In this document: positions 60,801 through 64,000 of the stretch, piece by piece | How positions within the stretch are numbered: the stretch's first letter is position 1 | Layout of the letters: each line of letters starts with the position of its first letter | Source: Gigantopelta aegis | Lineage: Eukaryota > Mollusca > Gastropoda > Neomphalida > Peltospiridae | Length of the DNA: 64,000 nucleotides | Direction of reading: 5' to 3' | Assembly: GCF_016097555.1 (NCBI RefSeq) | Contig: NC_054704.1 | Span: forward strand, 32,283,054 to 32,347,053 | The notes under the pieces: generated by a model | What the model was told of the DNA's origin: nothing | What the model saw: only the letters and a program-made list of their open reading frames with translations | Database searches by the model: none | Translations under genes and position numbers: made by a program

Positions 60801-63800
60801 GCTCACCAATGACCAGTAGTTAGTATGACATTAGTATGACATGGTCAGTTTAAAAATTACAGGTATGTGGCATAATTTCATTTACATTATTATATTCAAA
60901 TAACATTAAATACTCTTCTGTTATTCTGTTTCAATGGAACACTCCATCTTAATACATTTGGGATATTAGTATGATTTCTTTCTTCCAGTGAACAAAAAAT
61001 TAAATCATATATATATTTTTGACAAAGCAGCACTTTTTGACCAGATTAGTAGAGAGAGAGAGTACCCTTTTAACATGCCACTAAAGTTTGGGCATGTCCA
61101 TCCCGGACCCGACCTCTGGATAGCCAGTGGTCTGGTCCAGGACAAAATAAAGATGGACATTTTTGAATTATTAAACCAAAATTGGAAATGGGACTTCAAC
61201 ACTATAAAAATTATTTTAGAAAGTGCAGGCCAAAAATAATTTTATTTAAATTTTTTTTTAAAATACTAATTTTTAAATATTATTTATTTTTGACGCTAAT
61301 AATTTCAGTCAGACAATTCAAAAATAAATAAATATAATAATATTTGATAAAAATTTTTTTTTAGCCCTAGGGAGGTAAAGTGGGAGGTTAGTAGAAGCAT
61401 TGATAATAAAATACTGACACCAAATATACTCACTAACCATTTTATATTATATTAAAAGACATAGTAACTACAACTTTAATAATAACATTCACCATTTCAG
61501 TATGAAAAATCCCAGAAACCAATATAGGAAGCAACCTAATTAATACCTAATTAAAAACAAAGTAATTAATTATTTTTAAATTTTATAACTTTTACTATTT
61601 TTGCATGCATTAATTTTTTTTCTTGTACTTGTGTATACTTGTATTTATTTACAAATTAATAATAAAACTATATAAATTCATTTATACAGTAATGTATACT
61701 ATCACAGTGCTGTTATTAGTTTTTGGGTTGATATTTATTAAAATTATATTGAAGAATATGAGTGAATAATGAATAGAATTCCTAGATGACCAAAGTAGAT
61801 TTTTTTTACAAATAATAAAACTGATTTCATTCCAGTGGTTTTTAATGAAAGGTATGGAGTTCATGAGAAAGGATCCTACAGTTTCTAAGAGGCCTGGATT
61901 TCAAAAGGACAACACAAATGGAAGACATCTAATACATTGAAATCACACTAGTTTTATTTAGAATTTCTAACAGTACACAAGCTATATTATTTGGCTATTC
62001 CTTCTACAAACATAATTTATCTATTAACATTGTAATGAATGTTATTTTATCAAATGAAGTTGCAACCAATAAATTGAAAGAAAAATGCATTTACCTAGAT
62101 TACATTACAACAAAATTACAAAAAGCTTTAATATGACAGGAAATTTTAAAATGAGATTTTATTAAACAGAAACTGAAATAAACAAAAATCTTAATAACTT
62201 TCATTACCTCCTACCTTTGTGTTTTAATGTCTGAAATAAAGAAATAAACTTAAAATATATGACATTATGTTAGTAATTTTATGGACAAGTTAGAGTGTAC
62301 ATTGTGTGTCTTGTGATAATACCATAAAATTAGTTTCACTCAAATCCACTCAGTTATTAAGCTTCAAAAAAGCATACATTGTCTGATGTGTTAAACATTA
62401 TATCAGTATAACATTACTTTAAAAGCTACAATTCAGCCACAAAAAGATACTATCTATGCAAAGAAAAAAAAAAAGGTAAGAAGAATTTTATTAAGTCTAA
62501 ATGTAAACTTAGTAGATCAAAATGAATAACTGTAAAATTTAGGTTAGACACTAAGAAATGTAACAAAACACCTAAATTAAGCTACTTTGATAAAACACCC
62601 AATAAATGTAAAGTTTAAATTAAACATAACATAAATTTTAGATTAAAAACTAGGTACATGTAACTTATAAAACTTAATTACTTTTAAACAAAAGTAGTCT
62701 AATACAAGAGAACAAAATAAAAACAATGATAATTATGATACTGAAAATATTACTAGTATGTACAATATGTATACTATTAACATTCCTATATTGTATATTA
62801 TACTGAACTGATGAAATTCAAAACTGAAACTACATCACTTTACTACAGGTTTCTGTAATGTGAATGTACCGTACTATATATTTACATTTTCATGAACCTG
62901 TTCCAATACTGTACAGTGTACTAAACTGAAAAAAAATGTATTAAACATTACATATAGATTTTCCTTTCTAGGCTGAATATATAGCTCTAGATTGCTTTAG
63001 CAAACAAATAACAATAACAAGCTTGAAATCAATTAATTAATTATTATTACATGTAATCAGGACTATATAACTTTATTAATTACATATTTTATACAACACC
63101 ACCACCACCATTAGTAAATTTAACTACTGTAATCAACAAGAAAAGCTTGGTCAGCTTGCTGCCCTGTTTGTGGATATTTTAATTCTGATGACTCACAATC
63201 AATGATATATTACCAAATATACATTGCTGTAAATATAATGATTAAGTTATATGCAGAGTTACTCCCCCCCCAAAAAAACCCAAACAAAAACAAACCCCCC
63301 CCCAAAAAAAAAAAAAAAACCCAACCTGGTGATGAAAAAAAAAGGAATGAGCACCATATTTAGGTTTTTTTCTTTTTCTATAAATCATATTTTTTTGAGT
63401 GAAAATGTTTAACAAACAAACAATGTAGTTTAAAACAACAAAATAAATGTCAGTATGTGCAGTAAACATAATTTTTAACACACCAGAAAATCTCATCAAA
63501 AGTTTATTAAATTCAGAAATCCAAACTGCAAAAAGTGTTAAAAACTTTGCCTGCCATTATCAGTGCTTGTCTATGGCACAATTTAGTTACTTTTTAAGTA
63601 TAAGTTTTATTAGTAATTTTAAATATATTTCAGTTAAAAAATATCACTTGCTGAATGTAAGATTAAAACACAATGACCACTGTGTTACGTATATACATAC
63701 TTCGAGTGGTAGCCAGCAGTTCCAGTGGTTTCAGGCCGTCAGCCATCTTGTTTAAGTAGGCCTGCTCCAGAACGACACCTGGAACACGGCGGAGCGGTTT

Positions 63801-63871
63801 GATGTGGTGTTCCAGGACATCAAGACTTTCGGTGTACATCTTTGTCTCAAAATCTATGGCTGGACAATCTC
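57838..63871 (-). CDS. TIR-domain protein, last two exons (5' part beyond right edge)
   Basis: The final exon (58352-57838, TAG stop) encodes a TIR domain starting at QVFISYQWDMQ, which is the beta-A box. It continues through CWADIS and VVLCCITPKYLQSDNC, then KPIIPLLL and a C-terminal helix ending RFSID. The preceding exon (about 63871-63701, donor A|GTATGT) encodes a helical, Ank/ARM-like linker containing YLNKMADGLKPLELL. The phases match and create a Ser codon at the junction. Animal TIR proteins act in innate-immune signalling or as NAD-cleaving enzymes like SARM1. At the position where SARM1 has its catalytic Glu, this protein appears to have Asp (NCVKDLTLA), so enzymatic activity is uncertain. 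The start of the upstream exon is provisional because its acceptor lies inside a tandem repeat. The intron is about 5.3 kb and holds one SINE. Confidence 0.82.
60392..60707 (+). repeat. SINE head 1 with tail 2, full length
   Basis: The head starts GGGCAGGGCGTAGCTCAGTG with a good A box. Body and tail 2 (TTGACATCCAATAGCCAATG, ending TCATTAAACAAAACAAACTT) follow. Target duplications TTAATARCAATATG lie at 60378-60391 and 60708-60721. Confidence 0.9.
61047..61146 (+). repeat. Body of the third-type SINE
   Basis: GTAGAGAGAGAGAGTACCCT, GGGCATGTCCATCCCGGACC and CGACCTCTGGATAGCCAGTG match the 3' half of the copy at 940-1172. The tRNA-like head is missing. Confidence 0.7.
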
Positions 63872-64000
63872 CTACAACAGTATCACAACATGTCTCAAAA
63901 TTTATATCTGGACAATCTCTTACAACAGTATCACAACGTGACAATATCCTACAACAGTATCACAACATGTCTCAAAATCTATATCTGGACAATCTCCTAC
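63844..64000. repeat. Tandem repeat, 48-bp unit, overlapping the start of a TIR-gene exon
   Basis: Units of 48 bp contain GTCTCAAAATCTATATCTGG, ACAATCTCCTACAACAGTAT and CACAACAT. There are two full copies, one of about 29 bp, and one cut by the window end. On the minus strand each full unit contains CTGTTGTAG|GAGATTGTCC, the likely acceptor of the exon ending at 63701. Confidence 0.85.

Larger units (their letters stand above)
58353..63700. other. Last intron of the TIR gene
   Basis: AT-rich DNA without further recognisable exons. It contains a SINE (60392-60707), a third-type SINE body (61047-61146) and C/A homopolymers at about 63265-63320. Confidence 0.7.

Noticed and set aside
61000-61239. 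83-codon plus-strand frame
   Set aside because: It is largely the body of the third-type SINE.

Overview
The window is nuclear DNA of an invertebrate animal, most likely a mollusc. Its genes have many short exons with GT-AG introns, the background is AT-rich, and there are tRNA-derived SINEs, TTAA- and 8-bp-TSD MITEs and long minisatellites. The phylum is inferred from the repeat style and the mix of gene families; nothing here proves the species.

Five host-type genes could be assembled by following splice sites and reading phase. (1) At the left edge, minus strand, six exons of a polytopic membrane protein with a long cytosolic tail (97-5164, running off the left end). (2) Divergent from it, across about 0.75 kb, the complete eight-exon hydroxypyruvate isomerase gene HYI (5912-19793, plus). 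(3) Convergent with HYI, a two-exon gene with an intact frame for a DDE-type transposase-derived protein (20533-23329, minus). (4) After a long mobile-element graveyard (about 23.5-38 kb), the complete twelve-exon PPIE gene, an RRM plus cyclophilin protein (38362-49653, minus). (5) At the right edge, the last two exons of a TIR-domain protein (57838-63871, minus), with a 5.3 kb intron and probably a very long 3' UTR.

Introns and spacers are full of mobile elements: about 18 SINE copies or fragments, a pogo/Tigger deletion derivative, two Tc1-like remnants, two hAT-type MITEs, two piggyBac-type TTAA MITEs, two further MITE families, a MULE-like transposase remnant, a second remnant related to gene 3, a gag-like retroelement remnant, and a ~945 bp non-autonomous element with the inverted-repeat plus internal-complementary-region layout of DIRS retrotransposons.

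The most unusual observations are: (a) a ~1.5 kb, ~25-bp-unit minisatellite in PPIE intron 5 that is a tandem amplification of the authentic 3' splice site next to it, giving dozens of decoy acceptors; (b) a possible second case at the TIR gene; (c) a 52-bp minisatellite of about 35 copies that grew out of the body of a SINE; (d) a modular SINE system in which two heads and two tails occur in all four combinations around one shared body; (e) the DIRS-type architecture in a sub-kilobase element.
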